From: Rhinopithecus roxellana
Taxonomy: Eukaryota > Chordata > Mammalia > Primates > Cercopithecidae
DNA: 64,000 nt
Reading direction: 5' to 3'
NCBI RefSeq assembly: GCF_007565055.1
Contig: NC_044566.1
Coordinates: 91,876,297-91,940,296, forward strand
Below the pieces are notes generated by a model, which was given only the letters and a program-made list of their open reading frames with translations, made no database searches and was not told where the DNA came from. Made by a program: the position numbers and the translations under genes. Positions 11,660 to 23,476 of this stretch are shown piece by piece (the first letter of the stretch is position 1; each line of letters opens with the position of its first letter).

Positions 11660-12032
11660 ATTTATGGGGTACCACGTGATGTCTGGATACACGTATACAT
11701 TGTGGAATGATCAAATTAGGCCAAAACTATTGGTTTTTCACTAATGGTCTGTATTTCTTTTGAACTCGTGCTTAAGAAATCTTTCCCACCTGAGGTAATA
11801 CAAATATTCTCCTATGTCTTCTTCTAATTGTTTATAACTTCTGTTTTTCATCTTTAAGTCTTTAGCTCATCTCTACTTTTTAGATATAGCATAAGCTACA
11901 TGAAATATGCTGTTTAAATAAAACTCAAATCCATTTTCTCAAACAGATTTATATGAGAAACTACAAGCTTTAGAATATTTGATTTATCTAATTATGAAGT
12001 CTAAAACAAAAAAGTAAACTATTCAAACTTTT

Positions 12033-12040
12033 ACAAGTTA
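12033..12040 (+). repeat. Target-site sequence ACAAGTTA, first of three
   Basis: ACAAGTTA precedes L1 copy 1. The same 8 bases recur at 13495-13502, between the two L1 copies, and at 14397-14404, after copy 2. The first two copies also share the preceding T. Confidence 0.9.
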
Positions 12041-13164
12041 TTTTTTTTTATTATTATTATACTTTAAGTTCTAGGGTACATGTGCATAACGTGCAGGTTT
12101 GTTACATATGTATACTTATGCCATGTTGGTGTGCTGCACCCATCAACTCGTCAGCACCCATCAATTCATCATTTATATCTTGTATAACTCCCCAATGCAA
12201 GCCCTCCCTCCTCCCCCCTCCCCCCTCCCCATGATAGGCCCCTGTGCGTGATGTTCCCCTTCCCGAGTCCAAGTGATCTCATTGTTCAGTTCCCACCTAT
12301 GAGTGAGAACATGCGGTGTTTGGTTTTCTGTTCTTGTGATAGTTTGCTAAGAATGATGGTTTCCAGCTGCATCCATGTCCCTACAAAGGACGCAAACTCA
12401 TCCTTTTTTATGGCTGCATAGTATTCCATGGTGTATATGTGCCACATTTTCTCAATCCAGTCTGTCACAGATGGACATTTGGGTTGATTCCAAGTCTTTG
12501 CTATTGTGAATAGTGCCGCAATAAACATACGTGTACATGTGTCTTTGTAGTAGACTAATTTATAATCCTTTGGGTATATACCCAGTAGTGGGATGGCTGG
12601 GTCATATGGTACATCTAGTTCTAGATCCTTGAGGAATTGCCATACTGTTTTCCATAATGGTTGAACTAGTTTACAATCCCACCAACAGTGTAAAAGTGTT
12701 CCTATTTCTCCACATCCTCTCCAACACCTGTTGTTTCCTGACTTCTTAATGATTGCCATTCTAACTGGTGTGAGATGGTATCTCATTGTGGTTTTGATTT
12801 GCATTTCTCTGATGGCGAGTGACGATGAGCATTTTTTCATGTGTCTGTTGGCTGTATGAATATCTTCTTTTGAGAAATGTCTGTTCATATCCTTTCCCCA
12901 CTTTTTGATGGGGTTGTTTGTTTTTTTCTCGTATATTTGTTTGAGTTCTTTGTAGATTCTGGATATTAGCCCTTTGTCAGATGAGTAGGTTGCAAAAATT
13001 TTCTCCCATTCTGTAGGTTGCCTGTTCACTCTGATGGTAGTTTCTTTTGCTGTGCAAAAGCTCTTTAGTTTAATTAGATCCCATTTGTCAATTTTTGCTT
13101 TTGCTGCCGTTGCTTTTGGTGTTTTAGACATGAAGTCCTTGCCCATGCCTATGTCCTGAATGGT
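12041..13164 (-). mobile_element. LINE-1 3' end, copy 1 (antisense main part)
   Basis: A poly-T head at 12041 is followed by the antisense L1 3' UTR (including the C-rich CCCCCCTCCCCCCTCCCC run) and the C-terminal part of ORF2. An antisense ORF of 286 codons (13146 down to 12286) is open and starts MGKDFMSKTPKATAAKAKID. Its zinc-knuckle-like motif CWRGC-x7-H-CWWDC matches the L1 ORF2p C-terminal cysteine motif (C-x3-C-x7-H-x4-C). The element is young, 5'-truncated and not autonomous. It is flanked by ACAAGTTA at 12033-12040. Confidence 0.93.
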
Positions 13165-13494
13165 GACTTCAAACTATACTACAAGGCTACAGTAACCAAA
13201 ACAGCATGGTACTGGTACCAAAACAGAGCTATAGACCAATGGAACAGAACAGAGTCCTCAGAAATAATACCGCACATCTACAGCCATCTGATCTTTGACA
13301 AACCTGAGAGAAACAAGAAATGGGGAAAGGATTCCCTATTTAATAAATGGTGCTGGGAAAATTGGCTAGCCATAAGTAGAAAGCTGAAACTGGATCCTTT
13401 CCTTACCCCTTATACGAAGATTAATTCAAGATGGATTAGAGACTTAAATGTTAGACCTAATACCATAAAAACCCTAGAAGAAAATCTAGGTAGT
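13165..13494 (+). mobile_element. LINE-1 copy 1, 5'-inverted segment (twin priming)
   Basis: ORF2 sequence immediately upstream of the main part, but on the plus strand: it starts GACTTCAAACTATACTACAAGG and ends GAAAATCTAGGTAG. In an intact L1 this end would abut ACCATTCAGGACATAGG, exactly where the antisense part begins, so almost nothing was lost at the junction. This inverted-5'-end structure is typical of twin-primed L1 insertions. It is followed by ACAAGTTA at 13495-13502. Confidence 0.88.
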
Positions 13495-13502
13495 ACAAGT
13501 TA

Positions 13503-13514
13503 TTTTTTTTTTTT

Positions 13515-13546
<32 letters not shown>

Positions 13547-14396
13547 TATTATTATACTTTAAGTTCTAGGGTACATGTGCATAACGTGCAGGTTTGTTAC
13601 ATATGTATACTTATGCCATGTTGGTGTGCTGCACCCATCAACTCGTCAGCACCCATCAATTCATCATTTATATCTTGTATAACTCCCCAATGCAAGCCCT
13701 CCCTCCTCCCCCCTCCCCCCTCCCCATGATAGGCCCCTGTGCGTGATGTTCCCCTTCCCGAGTCCAAGTGATCTCATTGTTCAGTTCCCACCTATGAGTG
13801 AGAACATGCGGTGTTTGGTTTTCTGTTCTTGTGATAGTTTGCTAAGAATGATGGTTTCCAGCTGCATCCATGTCCCTACAAAGGACGCAAACTCATCCTT
13901 TTTTATGGCTGCATAGTATTCCATGGTGTATATGTGCCACATTTTCTCAATCCAGTCTGTCACAGATGGACATTTGGGTTGATTCCAAGTCTTTGCTATT
14001 GTGAATAGTGCCGCAATAAACATACGTGTACATGTGTCTTTGTAGTAGACTAATTTATAATCCTTTGGGTATATACCCAGTAGTGGGATGGCTGGGTCAT
14101 ATGGTACATCTAGTTCTAGATCCTTGAGGAATTGCCATACTGTTTTCCATAATGGTTGAACTAGTTTACAATCCCACCAACAGTGTAAAAGTGTTCCTAT
14201 TTCTCCACATCCTCTCCAACACCTGTTGTTTCCTGACTTCTTAATGATTGCCATTCTAACTGGTGTGAGATGGTATCTCATTGTGGTTTTGATTTGCATT
14301 TCTCTGATGGCGAGTGATGATGAGCATTTTTTCATGTGTCTGTTGGCTGTATGAATATCTTCTTTTGAGAAATGTCTGTTCATATCCTTTCCCCAC
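13503..14396 (-). mobile_element. LINE-1 3' end, copy 2 (antisense, truncated)
   Basis: A second copy of the same L1 3' end. From 13556 to 14396 it matches 12061-12901 at a constant offset of 1495; reading both through I found a single difference (C at 12823, T at 14318). Its poly-T head is much longer (about 45 T with one C). It stops inside ORF2 at CCTTTCCCCAC and has no inverted part. ACAAGTTA follows at 14397-14404. An antisense ORF of about 205 codons spans it. Confidence 0.93.
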
Positions 14397-14404
14397 ACAA
14401 GTTA
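14397..14404 (+). repeat. Target-site sequence ACAAGTTA, third of three
   Basis: It closes L1 copy 2 and continues into TTTTTAAATG, which is probably the original undisrupted locus and a reasonable T/A-rich L1 endonuclease site. Confidence 0.9.
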
Positions 14405-14419
14405 TTTTTAAATGATACA

Positions 14420-17190
14420 TAATTAATTGAATAAAAGGAATACTATATAACTAAATTAAAACAATATCACTTCTATACTACCCAAAAAAGTCTAATACTG
14501 AAGTCACTTCCCCAGTTCACAAAAAATTTTGCTTAAAACATGATCAGCAGTTGTTTTTCTTTTCCTTTATACCCTTAGACTAACAGTTACTGTAATGAGC
14601 TTTATCAAGTGAGTTCAATTTGATTTGATACAGTTTTACTGAACTTCTACTACCAAGTGCAGGTACTAACCTATGTCCTGGCCAAGGTGGGAAAGAGTTT
14701 AATTCGTGTCCTCTTAGAGTCTACAAATAATTGGAAATTAGCAATAATGAACACAGACAGGCTAACCAACAAACAAATAAAACCTGTGGCTCAAACGCCT
14801 AAAGATGCAAATGATAAGAGAGGCATATATACATTGCTACTTGCTATGTGATCAGTAATAAACATCTTGTTCCCAATCTCCCTTATGTGAAATATCAGAA
14901 GTAGTGGCAGTAAAACAGCTGGAGATAGTCTATGGACTAACATATTAATACACACACGAGGGTGACAGGTCTGTGTTATATGCACGTTGCATGTCCCTAA
15001 AAACTAAACTTCATAAGTTAAAATCTCTATTCCATAAGCCTGTCTTTAGAGCGGAACTTACCTTAAAATGAGCATTTTTGTTTAATTGTATGTTTCTTTT
15101 TACAAAATACTACAAAGCATTTTAACCCAAATGGGTGAGAAGAAAAAAAAGGAGTCTATGTAAACATACAAGCTCTGATTTGTCTTTTGTTCACACTGAA
15201 CAGTGGTGCCATACAACTTGGTGAGTTCCTGATTTAGTCTTCTTAGGGATAGGCATGTGCCAAGCAGCGAAAAACAAAATGTGTGGTTGCAGTTTGTTCT
15301 GCAATAAAGAACAGCAGGCTATTTCATCACCGCTCGGGGCACCAATTTGTCAGCCCACAATGAAAATCAAGCTTAAGTATATAGCAAATGCATATTCATA
15401 ACCACCATGTATTGTCCCTTTCAAATATCTCTGTCTTCTGCCAGGTATGTATTCTGTATTTCTGTCCTGATTGATTGCAGTTTATCGAATGCTTGTTAAG
15501 TGCATCCTTTTCCCCACCCTTGCTAATGATTTGGGGATAAGAACTATTGAAGACCTAACAAGTTGAAAGACTCCATTTTTCCTGCAGTGTTTTTCTGTCT
15601 ATTACTGTTTCAAAGGAAAGCCCGGTGATGTGAATACTGAAAAGAGAAAACGTAATTAAGTGTTCATTGTGGGTAGTCTTTTTGTCACCTTTGAAGTGCT
15701 GAAATTAACACAGCAATCTCTTGATTTTGCCTCTGTAGTGGCAGCTTGCTGAGAATAGTCATATTTTGCTGAGAGAAATGGACATTCCAAAGCGTAAATT
15801 AAATAAGTGTATTTTATAGAATTCATTTAAAAGTGCATCTGTGCTGAACGTATCCCATTTTATACTGCTCTGATTACATTTGGCTTTTTGTTGACCCATA
15901 TAAAAAGTGAAATTGTTTCATACTACAGGCTGCAAGACAGCTTAGGATAGGGTGATTATAAATGGTGAAAAGGAAAAGAAAAACACAAGATTGTGGGACA
16001 TCGATTCCTGCTGTGTTTCTATTGTATATTTGAAAGTAATTTAAAGATAGAAATTATTAATGAAGTTTACAGCAAAGAAACAAATAAGATTAAAGGTGAA
16101 ATTTCAGCTAAAGGGCCATCTTTAAGCTATACAAAAGGAAAAAAATCATAAAATTAAACTTTATAAAAAGTAAAGATGAAAAGGGAAAGCTATATAGTGT
16201 AAGGTCATGACTATCTACAGTGTTAGAGAGAATGTAAAATAGGATATGTTGCCACAGGGAGATATATTTTCAACCAGAAGACCCATTGTGAACGACAAGG
16301 CTGCCCTCTTGCAAAAATAAATCATACTTTTCAGCTATTTGAACCATACTTATCCAAAAGTCTTATTCTGAGAGAATGAGAACTACATTATGTTGGATAA
16401 AATGATTTGTGTCACAAACAAAATTGGAAGAAATAATTATACTTATAAATGCAACTATTTCAGTAATTTATTGAATTTGACTGCAATTCATCGTAGGTAA
16501 ATAGAAAAATAACTATATATCTGTGGTTAAATGTATAAAACTTAAACATAGCAAATAACTAGCACACCATTAACTGAGGTGAATCTGGGTTGTTGCAGAG
16601 GAGGAAAAGGAGGTATTAGAGAAAGAGGAGAGTCGTAAGGAATATTAGAGAAATCAAACACCTGTGAAACCCTGGTCCAGGCACCAGATTGAACCTGGAA
16701 AATTACACTTTTGAAATCCACTAAGCTGAAAGGTCAAAATTCTATTATGTCATTCATAAATATTCTGAGAGAGACTTCCCAGGCTTCAGCAGGCCTGATA
16801 ACGTGGCATTTTCCACACTGAATGCATTGTCAATGCTAAACATATCTTAGCCAAGGGCATTGTAATCTGAGGGAAATAGTAAAGAATTAGATATCAAAAT
16901 ATATTGTTATTCTCTACTTTTTCATTGACATCACTGATTCATAATGTATCAATATCGATCATAAAATTAAAAGGTGGATACATACATCAGTTGTGTATTA
17001 CACAATAGAGCAAGTACTATGTCGCATATTAATATGATCAAATGCTATAGACCTGTTAAAAGTGCCGAGTAGTAAATGCATGAAAAAATATGTATTTGAC
17101 TTTCTTTTTTATAGCATTGTACAAACTAAACACCACTGTGTTGAAAGCATATGTGTACTTAGCAGAGTTCAAAAGAAAATGAAAGGTGAT
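14420..17190. other. Repeat-poor intronic stretch
   Basis: I see no Alu, young L1 or LTR here, only possible faint L2 at about 14625-14760. It is AT-rich with short ORFs that resemble nothing. It may contain conserved non-coding sequence, for example around 15660-15910, but this cannot be judged from one genome. Confidence 0.5.
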
Positions 17191-17274
17191 GTCATTAGCC
17201 TTTTTCCCCTGAAATTATATTGCTAAAAAAGTAGGGACATAGTATGTCCTGTTGCATTATAATTTGAAATATCG

Positions 17275-17568
17275 GGCCAGGCATGGTGGTTCCCCCTATA
17301 ATCCCAGTACTTTGGGAGGCCGAGGTGGGTGGATCACCTGAGGTGGGGAGTTCCAGACCAGCCTGATCAACATGGTAAAACCCTGTGTCTACTAGACACA
17401 CAAAAATTAGCCTAGTGTGGTAGTGGGCACCTATAATCCCAGCTACTTCGGAGGCTGAGGCAGGAGAATAGCTTGAACCCGGGAGGTGGAGGTTGCAGTG
17501 AGCTGAGATCTCACCACTGCACTCCAGACTGGGTGACAGAGACTCTGCCTCAATAAATAAATAAATAG
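17275..17568 (+). mobile_element. Alu, full length, AluS-like
   Basis: It starts GGCCAGGCATGGTGGTTCCC, has two arms and ends in an (AAAT)n tail (AATAAATAAATAAATAG). Confidence 0.92.
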
Positions 17569-18939
17569 AAATTTCACATAAATCGAAATATTAAGAAATA
17601 AATAATGCAAAGCAAATTAGTTGCATAATTTAGAACAGTCGAAGCGCCAAGGTAAAAGTGTTTCATACATATGATGACACTCTTGTGATTCAATGCGGCA
17701 AGTCCTGTAAAATTCCATTATTACATCAATACCATTTTAATATAAACCTGTAAATCACATTTAGTGGCTACAGAAAAACCTTTGGGCACAGCAACATGTG
17801 GCAGTGTCGGTAAACATTAACTGAAAGTAACATGCAGACATCGCTGTAATGGGTTCTGATCGCTAATGAGCATTACCTCAGCTTTCCGTAAAAACAGAAC
17901 AAATGAGAACACTCAGAACTGAAAAATGGTGCTTCCTTTCAGAACGAGGGCTTGTCACCCATTCCCTTGACTTTCTATACCATGTGTTGGCAAGTGTCTG
18001 ACACCCGGGTCGACCTGCTCTTTCAGTCCACATCCACATTGCCCTGGGTGTGTAGGAAAATACTGTATCATTGACAACATAAATGAAATATGATGAACAC
18101 CAAGCTGCCATTCTTCCTTCACTTCTACCTCTTTATCACAGTGGTGGTTGTCACCTTATTAGAGTCTGTGAGAAAAGAACCGCAAAGTCGTTCTCACCTC
18201 CTGGCAATCAGTTACAGACTCGCTCTGCACCTCCTGAATCTTCTGTTTCCATTGCAAAGACACAGCCAAAGCCTTGGGCCAGACTTTAGTCATCTCTCAC
18301 CCTGAGTGTCAGTTGCCACCTTATCACAGTGTCCTACATGCCAGGGACAGGGAGATGAGGATCAATCTGAAAGTCTACATTCAAATAGGGCTTCAGGGGC
18401 AAACCCAAGCCCCCCACCACACACACACATTTTGAACTAGTTTCTGTTTTGGAAGTTTGTGCTTTTGTCACCCTATTGTCACATTAACTGAAAAAAAAAA
18501 CGATGCCTAAACAAAGATATTTGCTGAATAAAATTAGGTTTATGCTACTTTTCAGCTAACTTCAAACTTCATTATATTATTCTTAAATTCGCTGCCAACC
18601 CCCTCCCCAAGAGTTTGTTCTCAATTCTGTAAGTTTGGGCCTTCCTGTTGCAAAGTCCCACAACGTTTACCCGGAGAAGCCAAAGCTCTGCTTTCAGGAG
18701 TCTTGCCTTCTCCCATCCACAGCCAATATCAAAGGCATCTGCCACGAGGAGTCAGTGCAGCCGGCATGCCGTGACTCTGTCTGTCCTTCTGCTCTGAGGG
18801 TGGCTTTTCTCTCTTTCTCCCGAGGAAAAAGTGTAAAATATACTGGTTTCTTGTTTAACCAAGGTAAGAATACACGTCTAATAACCTTTTGTCAAACCGT
18901 ACTTAACCCTGTCTAGTTACTATTTCAGTGAGCCAGTTT

Positions 18940-19252
18940 ATTTGTTGTTGTTGTTTGTTTTCAGTTTTTGGAGAAAGGGACTTGCTCTGTCACCCAGGCT
19001 AGAGTGCAGTGGCACATTCACAGCTCACTGTAGCCTTGACCTCCCAGGCTCAAGAAATCCTCCCACCTCAGCCTCCTCTTAGGTAGCTGGGACCACAGGC
19101 ATGCACCATCACACCTGACTGATTTTTTTTTTTTTTTTTTTTTTTTTGAGAGATGGGGTTGCCCAGGCTTGTCTCAAATTTCTGAGGTCAAGCAATTCTG
19201 CCTCAGCTTCCCAAACTGCTGGGATTACAGGCATGAGCCACCACGCCCAGCT
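18940..19252 (-). mobile_element. Alu, antisense, with expanded mid poly-T
   Basis: Antisense Alu from a T/G-rich head to CCACCACGCCCAGC. The mid A-rich linker is expanded to about 25 T at 19123-19147. A target-site duplication is visible: GAGCCAGTTT at 18930-18939 and 19253-19262. Confidence 0.92.
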
Positions 19253-19321
19253 GAGCCAGTTTTAAATGGCTGCATCACATGCATTAAAAATGAAAACACA
19301 CAAAAAAAGCCCAGAACTTTT

Positions 19322-19468
19322 TTTTTCTTTTTTTCTTTTTTTCTTTTTTTTTTTTTTTGGAGACGGAGTCTCTCTCTGTCACCAGGCTGGAGTGCAGTGG
19401 TGCGATCCTGGCTTACTGCAACCTCTGACTCCCTGATTCAAGTGATTCTCCTGCCTCAGCCTCCCAAC
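19322..19468 (-). mobile_element. Alu, 5'-truncated insertion
   Basis: An interrupted poly-T head is followed by only the right part of an antisense Alu, ending at CTGCCTCAGCCTCCCA. The duplication CCCAGAACTTTT at 19310-19321 and 19469-19480 shows that the element was truncated when it inserted, not deleted later. Confidence 0.9.
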
Positions 19469-19489
19469 CCCAGAACTTTTATAAGGAAA

Positions 19490-19730
19490 AATTTAGCAGA
19501 AGGAAACTGATGTCATCACTTTGTGACTATTTCAGCCTCCCTCTCTTATCTGTGACCTCTGTGGCACTCAGGACGCCTGCCCATACTGCCTTCCTCTCCA
19601 GCCTCCAAGCCCTCTGCCTGGAAGCCAGACTCTGGCCAGACTTACTCACCAGGCCCTGACCACGTCACCTGGAATGCCTTTCTCACAGCTCTTTTCCCAA
19701 AATCAGCCCTCTCCATGGCATCTGCGTGGC
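19490..19730 (-). repeat. Probable L2 remnant, antisense
   Basis: C/T-rich text with CACCTGGAATGCCTTTC and CTCCATGGCATCTGC resembles antisense L2 3' sequence. Strongly diverged. Confidence 0.4.
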
Positions 19731-20367
19731 TTTGGAGAGCATCCTTGGGTCTCTATCATTGTCTCATAATCTTCAATAAGTAGTGTTCAGAAAATGCTCC
19801 CCTGGCCCATGTGCCCAGATGGACTCTCCAAGTCTAAATGCTTCAAAATGGTACGGAACTAAATGTGTGAATTCGGATAGGGCTTCATTTCTGGTCCTCC
19901 TCCTTCACACTTGCGTGGCCGCCCTTCCCCTCCACGCTCCGATTTTCTTTCACATTTCTGCTTTCTGAGAAGAAATAAGACTGATTTCTGGGATGGAGCA
20001 TGAAAGACAGAAAGCCCCGGAGAGAAAGACACAGCATGTTTCCGTGGAAGATGCCCACACACCTCACTTGGGGGCATCGGCAGTGTTGGTACCCACCCAG
20101 GTGTGTTTTGACATCCAAGACTTGACCCTAATTCTTCTTGGAACTTGATGGGGAAAGAACCTTGCTGGGGCCCCACATGGGCCGGGGCAGCCTGGGCAGA
20201 GTTGGGCAGCTACCTGAGAGTTCTACGTGGAGAGTCCCGGAAGATCCCGCAAGAACAAGTCTCCATTAGTTCCAAGTGGAATGGCAGCCCCTTTCTAAGT
20301 TTCCCTGAGAGTTGAGAGCTGATAAATCTTTTGTGGGAACAGCAGCCCAAGCCAAAGACCATGTGGA

Positions 20368-20669
20368 GGCCAGGCATGGTGACTCACACCTGTAATCCTA
20401 GCACTTTGGAAGGCCCAGATCCAAGGATCTCATGAGCTCAGGAGTTCAAGACCAGCGTGGTCAACATGGTGAAACCTTGTCTCTACAAAAAATACAAAAA
20501 AAATAAAAGTAGCCAGGCGTAGTGGTAGGTGCCTGTAGTCCCAGCTACTTGGGAGGCTGAGATGGGAGGATCGCTTGAGCCCAGGAAGTGGAGGCTGTAG
20601 TGAGTTGAGATCACACCACTGCACTCCAGCCTAGGTGACAAAGTGAGACCCTGTCTCAACAAAAAGAAA
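20368..20669 (+). mobile_element. Alu, older, full length
   Basis: It starts GGCCAGGCATGGTGACTCAC, has both arms, ends CTCAACAAAAAGAAAAG and carries many changes (AluJ/S). Confidence 0.9.
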
Positions 20670-20689
20670 AGACCAGGCAGAGAATATAG

Positions 20690-21130
20690 TGAATTAAATG
20701 GGCCTCCCCAAAAGATATGACCATGGCTTAATCCACAGAACCTATGAACATGACCTCATTGGATAAAGGGTCTTTGCAGATGTAATTAAATTAAGGATCT
20801 TGTGATGAGATCATCCTGGATTATCTGGGTCAGCCCTAAGTCCAATGACAAGTATCCTTGTAAGAGACAGAAGAGCACAAGACACAGAGAGAAAGCCTTG
20901 TGCAGATAAAGGCCAAGTGACTGGTGTTACGAAGCCACAAGCCAAGGGACAGTGGAGGCCACCAGTAGCTGGAATAGACAAGGAAACATTCTCCCCCATG
21001 GTCTTTGGAGAGAATGTGGTTTTGCCGACAACTCAATTTTGGACTCTGGCCTCCAGAATTGTGATCAAATAAATGTCTGTTGTTTGAAGCCACCAACTCC
21101 GTGCACTGTGTTCCAGTACTCTAGGAAGCA
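20690..21130 (+). mobile_element. Solo LTR remnant, MaLR/MLT1-like
   Basis: Ordered motifs of this ancient LTR group are visible: GGGTCTTTGCAGATGTAATT, GATCATCCTGGATTATCTGG, GTCCAATGACAAGTATCCTT, CTGGCCTCCAGAATTGTGA and AATAAATGTCTGTTGTTTGA, the polyadenylation region. No internal retroviral sequence remains. The family name is from memory and approximate. Confidence 0.65.
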
Positions 21131-21559
21131 CATACAGAGGACATCAGTGGGAATCAGAGCTCTTAGCTTTGGGAGCTGAGATGGTGGCCAAGTCAGCAGA
21201 GAGAAAGCCCCAAACCCCCAATACAGCCTCATCAGTTCCCCGATGGGGGATGGAGGACACATTACCAGCTTGTCGTGGGTAACCTTGATCTTAAACTACC
21301 CCTAACAAGAAAAGGAGCATTCTTTCAAATGTAACTGAGCTTGAAAGGACTGAATTGAATTGATGTAGCAAGATGATGTTTCCAGCCACCAACAGAAATG
21401 GAGGGGTTGTGCACCAAATTCAACTCGTTTGTAGAAAAACCAAGACATTTATTTTAGCTTTGCATAACTAATTTTGTGTCTGTATATTTTCAGACATTGT
21501 ATAGCTATACTACACGTCAGGGTTGCTCGAGGAGAATTAAATGAAAAGAAAAACCTGCA

Positions 21560-21715
21560 ATTTGTTGAGCTATTATTAAATATTTTACAAACGAGGGCAC
21601 CAGAACTCACTGTGGGCTGGCAGTTGCCACGTGGCTTATAGCTGACAGAGCCTGTTTGCTACCTGAGCTCTCTGACTCCAAGCACAGTGCTCTCTTCTGT
21701 GTCTGCTTAATTCAA
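21560..21715 (+). repeat. Possible MIR remnant
   Basis: TATTTTACAAACGAGGGCACCAGA and GAGCTCTCTGACTCCAAGCACAGTGCTCT follow MIR core and 3' motifs loosely. Confidence 0.5.
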
Positions 21716-21719
21716 TGAT

Positions 21720-23200
21720 AAACATCATTGCAGTGAGTGCAATATCGTATTTATGTTTCTGACCAGGCAGTGCCTCACACATCCATGGAGTCCAATCAAC
21801 TGTTTGTCGAATTTAATCGAATAACATAGCCTTGCTGTCCTTAAGTAGCCTGCCATCTGTCTGGTTTGGGGGATATAATTAAAAATAAAATCTGCCAACC
21901 CACGAAACCTCTCCGTAAAGGTAGAGGAGAGAAAGCCCAGTTTTATTATTGAATAAGCACTAACACAGGCTGCAATGCACATCACTGGCAATCTGTTAAA
22001 GAAATCACAGAGGCAGAAAATACCTCCCTCTTTTATATCACCGCTTTCCATACGTGTTCTCAAAATAGAAATAACTAGTCCTCAAGAAGACTTGACAGCA
22101 CCACTTGTTAAATATAGTTTATCCTAAATTCACCTGGTAACTGGGGTGGCCATCTGTGGGACCTGATTGCCTTTATCCAAAGGAAAATTAAAACTTTTCA
22201 TATTTCTGTGACAAGTAGGTAAGTTTACAACTTGGAGCCAGATGTCTAAACTCCCACCCTCCATGGAGAAGGGGAGATGGAGGCTCTGTCTTCCTTGATG
22301 TTTACGTTACTTCAAGGAGGCAGCCCTCAAGGAAAACATTCTTTTAGGTTGTAGAACTGGTGAGAAGCTTATTTGGCTTTTAAAAGTATTTATATACATC
22401 TCAAACGGAAAGGGAAAGAATTTGCAATTCCAAGTCTTATAAAGGAAATGCTCTAAGAAAAGGGAGGCGAACAGGATCCCTTCTGACCTCCCTTTTTATA
22501 GATTCGTGTTTGCACTTTCACTAGAGAGATAGGAAACCTGATTAAATTAAGATGGAGCAATGCCTGCTCCAGTGCGCAGGGGTGAAAGAAAGGGTATAAG
22601 ATATCCCCTCCTGCAGAAGAAAACCAGCAGGTGAACATCTCAGAATTCGGGGTGAGAAATCAAGGCAAGGGAAGTTAGACTCTGCCTCTGATACTACTTT
22701 CTGTCATCAAGGTCTTGGGAAATGGGCTGAACATGGAGCGAACTTTAAAATGTCCAGTTTGGAATCATGTCTAGTTCAGAATAAGCCTGATGCCCAGTTA
22801 CCAGTGGTATACTAGTCATGGTGATATTAATAAAAACCCTCCAGTCTAGATCATTCTGTATCTTCTTCAAGCTCTGATAAGACTCCAAAGGGCATGGCTG
22901 TTGAAAAGAAGGGTGCTGGCATTTGTCCCAAGCCAGGCATGTCCCATCACAATTTAATCATGTTGATATACTCATTAAAATTGAAAAAGAGCTAGCCATT
23001 AACTTCTGCATAACTTCTCTAGCACTGGCTGAATTATCTCAACTTTCTGACCTTCATGCTTAACCACCTAATATTAAAAAATGAGAATAATTCATTAAGA
23101 AGAAAACTGAAATGAAAAATATAAGTTAGAAATGAAAAAGATCAAGTGAATGTGGGACTTTAGAAAAATCAAAGTTGAAGAGGGACTAGAAAGTAAAATA
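21720..23200. other. Repeat-poor intronic stretch
   Basis: No recognised repeat or gene. It includes an antisense ORF of 112 codons (22063 to 21725) with no recognisable family and no splice context, so I do not call it a gene. Confidence 0.45.
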
Positions 23201-23476
23201 TTTTTAAAAATTATACTATTTTGTTGTTTTATTTACCTGTTCTAAAAGAAGCACACATTTTTTAAAAATCAGAAAATCACAAAATTTTTAGAAAAAGGAA
23301 AAAATGTATTACTCCAATACACAAAAGTAAGTACCATTAATATTTCTAAAGTACCTCCTTTAAGCATTTTCTCTATTACTCCATTATATGCATAGTTGTG
23401 CTTCTATCATTTATATACTCTTATTTACTATTATAATGTAAGTGTTTTCAACACCATACAAATTCCTTCTAATAGA

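Noticed and set aside
13781..14398. 205-codon antisense ORF as a host gene
   Set aside because: It is the L1 ORF2 C-terminus of L1 copy 2, not a separate gene.
21725..22063. 112-codon antisense ORF as a possible antisense gene
   Set aside because: No family resemblance, splice context or polyadenylation signal that would support it.
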